Source: Shewanella schlegeliana
GTDB lineage: Bacteria; Pseudomonadota; Gammaproteobacteria; Enterobacterales; Shewanellaceae
Length of the DNA: 63,989 nt
NCBI RefSeq assembly: GCF_016765635.1
Contig: NZ_JAESVD010000017.1
Location: 1-63,989 of the forward strand
Direction of reading: 5' to 3'
Of this stretch, positions 62,257 to 63,989 are shown piece by piece. Under the pieces are notes generated by a model. The model was not told where the DNA came from. It ran no database searches and worked only from the letters and a program-made list of their open reading frames with translations. How positions within the stretch are numbered: position 1 is the first letter of the stretch; each line of letters opens with the position of its first letter. Made by a program: the position numbers and the translations under genes.

Positions 62257-63989
62257 ATGAAATCGATAATCACATCACAAGCAGGTCACATCCAAAATTT
62301 AAATGGCGCCGTTACTGCTAATATTAACGGTAGTGTGAAACAGCTTAGCGAAGGTGAGTCAGTTCCTGCTGGAACAAATATATCTGTTGCAGAAGATAGC
62401 TATGTTGAGATTTTATTAGATGATGGTAGCTCCCTATCATCAGAACAATTAAGTGATACGCCTTCCTCAAATTCGAGTAGTACTGTCCTCTCCCCAGAAG
62501 AGGAGGCTCTAAGTGAAATAGAAGAAATTCAAGCATTAATCGCTTCAGGTGAAGATCCAACACAAGGCCCCGATACTGCTGCAGGTAATCAAGCAGGTAA
62601 TCAAGGTGGCTCAAGTCATGTATCTATTGATCGTGGTGGCGCTGAAACCATTGCTAATGCTGGTTTTGATACCTCAGGACAAACATTCAGCCAAGTAGAA
62701 GGCTCAAGTGACACTCTAAATTCTGAAGAAATTGATACTTTTGATAGCCCAACAAATACCATCAATGACACCAACACTATCAATGAAGATGGTATCGCTA
62801 CGGGGAATGTTTTAAGTAATGACTCAGACTCTGATAACGTGCTCTCAGTTGTTAGCTTTGAAGTCGGCGGCGAGATCTATACGGCGGGCACTACAGTCGA
62901 ACTCGAAGGTGGCTCCCTAGTCATCAATGAAGATGGCTCTTACACCTTCACCCCCAATGACAACTGGAACGGCACGGTTCCTGTTATCACTTACACCACC
63001 AACACGGGCTCAACGGCCACGCTGACACTTGAAGTCTCGCCAGTTGATGATCCAAGCATCTTAGCTAACGACAGCAATACTATTGCTGAAGACACTGTGG
63101 CCACGGGTAACGTGCTGGATAACGACTCAGATATCGACAATGATCTGTCTGTTGTTAGCTTTGAGGTCAATGGTGAGACCTATACGGCGGGCACAACAGT
63201 CGAACTCGAAGGTGGCTCCCTAGTCATCAATGAAGATGGCTCTTACACCTTCACCCCAAATGACAACTGGAACGGCACGGTGCCGGTGATCACTTACACC
63301 ACCAACACAGGCTCAACTGCCACGCTGACACTTGAAGTCTCGCCAGTTGATGATCCAAGCATCTTAGCTAACGACAGCAATACTATTGCTGAAGACACTG
63401 TGGCCACGGGTAACGTGCTGGATAACGACTCAGATATCGACAATGATCTGTCTGTTGTTAGTTTTGAAGTCAATGGCGAGACCTATACGGCGGGCACAAC
63501 AGTCGAACTCGAAGGTGGCTCCCTAGTCATCAATGAAGATGGCTCTTACACCTTCACCCCAAATGACAACTGGAACGGCACGGTTCCTGTTATCACCTAC
63601 ACCACCAACACTGGCGAAAGTGCAACACTCACTATTGAGGTGACTCCTGTCGATGACGCGCCGACCATCGATGTCGTCGCCAATGACTTTGTAGAGAACA
63701 GTGCCAGCGACGGTGACGTTGCAGCCACCTACACCACCCACGATGAAGATGGCGATACGCTCACGGTCGACTTCACGTCGGGCACCAATGACAACGGCTA
63801 CTACGCCATCGTCAATGGCCAAGTGGTCTTGACTCAAGCCGGTGCAGACTTCGTCAATAATGGCGGCACCTTACCCGCAGTCGATCTCACCGTCTCTGAC
63901 GGTAGCCTTACAGGCCAAGACAGTGATACGCCTGCCATCACCCCAACCAATGACGCGCCGACCATCGATGTCGTCGCCAATGACTTTGT
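62257..63989 (+). CDS. Second LapA-type adhesin, 5' part only
   Basis: An open frame of 577 codons running off the window with no stop, starting MKSIITSQAGHIQNLNGAVT and preceded by GGGAG at seven bases. The retention module has EIEEIQALIASGEDPTQGPD followed by TAAG at residues 107-110, the LapG cleavage site at the same distance as in P. fluorescens LapA. Cadherin-like tandem repeats follow: three units of 101 residues, then units of about 99 residues. It is a paralogue in architecture, but not in repeats, of the adhesin upstream. The C-terminal RTX/secretion signal is outside the window. Confidence 0.88.
   Translation, partial: MKSIITSQAGHIQNLNGAVTANINGSVKQLSEGESVPAGTNISVAEDSYVEILLDDGSSLSSEQLSDTPSSNSSSTVLSPEEEALSEIEEIQALIASGEDPTQGPDTAAGNQAGNQGGSSHVSIDRGGAETIANAGFDTSGQTFSQVEGSSDTLNSEEIDTFDSPTNTINDTNTINEDGIATGNVLSNDSDSDNVLSVVSFEVGGEIYTAGTTVELEGGSLVINEDGSYTFTPNDNWNGTVPVITYTTNTGSTATLTLEVSPVDDPSILANDSNTIAEDTVATGNVLDNDSDIDNDLSVVSFEVNGETYTAGTTVELEGGSLVINEDGSYTFTPNDNWNGTVPVITYTTNTGSTATLTLEVSPVDDPSILANDSNTIAEDTVATGNVLDNDSDIDNDLSVVSFEVNGETYTAGTTVELEGGSLVINEDGSYTFTPNDNWNGTVPVITYTTNTGESATLTIEVTPVDDAPTIDVVANDFVENSASDGDVAATYTTHDEDGDTLTVDFTSGTNDNGYYAIVNGQVVLTQAGADFVNNGGTLPAVDLTVSDGSLTGQDSDTPAITPTNDAPTIDVVANDF
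62758..63666 (+). repeat. Three tandem 303-bp repeats in the second adhesin
   Basis: Units of 303 bp start at about 62758, 63061 and 63364. They encode IAEDTVATGNVLDNDSD, SVVSFEV-GETYTAGTTVEL and EDGSYTFTPNDNWNGTVPVI. Units two and three are nearly identical; unit one is more diverged at its left end. Confidence 0.9.
63655..63989 (+). repeat. Start of a 297-bp repeat family in the second adhesin
   Basis: The words encoding DAPTIDVVANDF occur at 63655 and again at 63952, 297 bp apart. The second copy is cut by the window end, so the repeat number is unknown. Confidence 0.75.

Noticed and set aside
56051..63989. Possible CRISPR-like array
   Set aside because: The long regular repeats are in-frame coding repeats of adhesins with no spacers of 30 to 40 bp.

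Overview
The window looks like a chromosomal segment of a Shewanella-type gammaproteobacterium. The blocks gppA-rhlB/trxA-rho, prmA-dusB-fis, dapF-DUF484-xerC-yigB, lptM-lysA, cyaY/cyaA and hemCDXY follow gammaproteobacterial order. The frdC-frdA-frdB quinol:fumarate reductase, the Oar-like TonB receptor and the LapA-type adhesins fit Shewanella. All identifications come from reading the sequence and from family knowledge; no database search was run.

Layout. 1-280: leftward promoters that look like those of an rRNA operon lying just left of the window. 0.8-9.4 kb: an exported thioredoxin-like protein, a large TonB-dependent receptor, gppA-rhlB, trxA and rho. 9.4-14.8 kb: a LysR regulator and a leftward fumarate reductase operon with two different di-heme cytochrome b subunits. 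15.1-17.5 kb: prmA and dusB-fis.

17.46-32.2 kb: an integrated element of about 14.7 kb at the 3' end of fis. It is bounded by a 22-bp direct repeat that restores the end of fis. From left to right it holds two copies of an AlpA-like/HTH regulator pair, a putative HUH replication protein (YagK/YfjJ, inovirus Gp2 type) followed by a cluster of TGATCA sites, a small Cys-motif protein, a PLD-family nuclease with an EVE/PUA-like C-terminus, a type I restriction-modification set (hsdR, hsdS, hsdM) with a lipoprotein gene set between hsdS and hsdR, a putative zinc protein, and two tandem tyrosine integrases. This looks like a phage-satellite or P4-like integrative element carrying anti-phage cargo.

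32.5-40.4 kb: a secreted leucyl aminopeptidase and a leftward heavy-metal RND efflux operon (Cys-rich exported protein, CzcC-, CzcB- and CzcA-like). 40.7-54.2 kb: an Fe-S repair protein (RIC), a lipoprotein, yigB-xerC-DUF484-dapF, lysA-lptM, cyaY, cyaA and hemC-hemD-hemX-hemY, with a near-consensus CRP site between cyaA and hemC. 54.4 kb to the end: two consecutive giant type I-secreted adhesins. Each carries a LapG-type TAAG cleavage site in an N-terminal retention module. The first has eleven near-identical 357-bp repeats and C-terminal RTX repeats. The second runs off the window.

The most interesting points are the defence/satellite element (PLD plus EVE-like protein, hsdR relic, wedged lipoprotein, repeat-bearing hsdS, iteron-like TGATCA cluster, arm-like 12-bp repeats also found outside the right att site), the paired fumarate reductase cytochromes that differ at the E-pathway glutamate, and the homogenised repeats of the paired adhesins.
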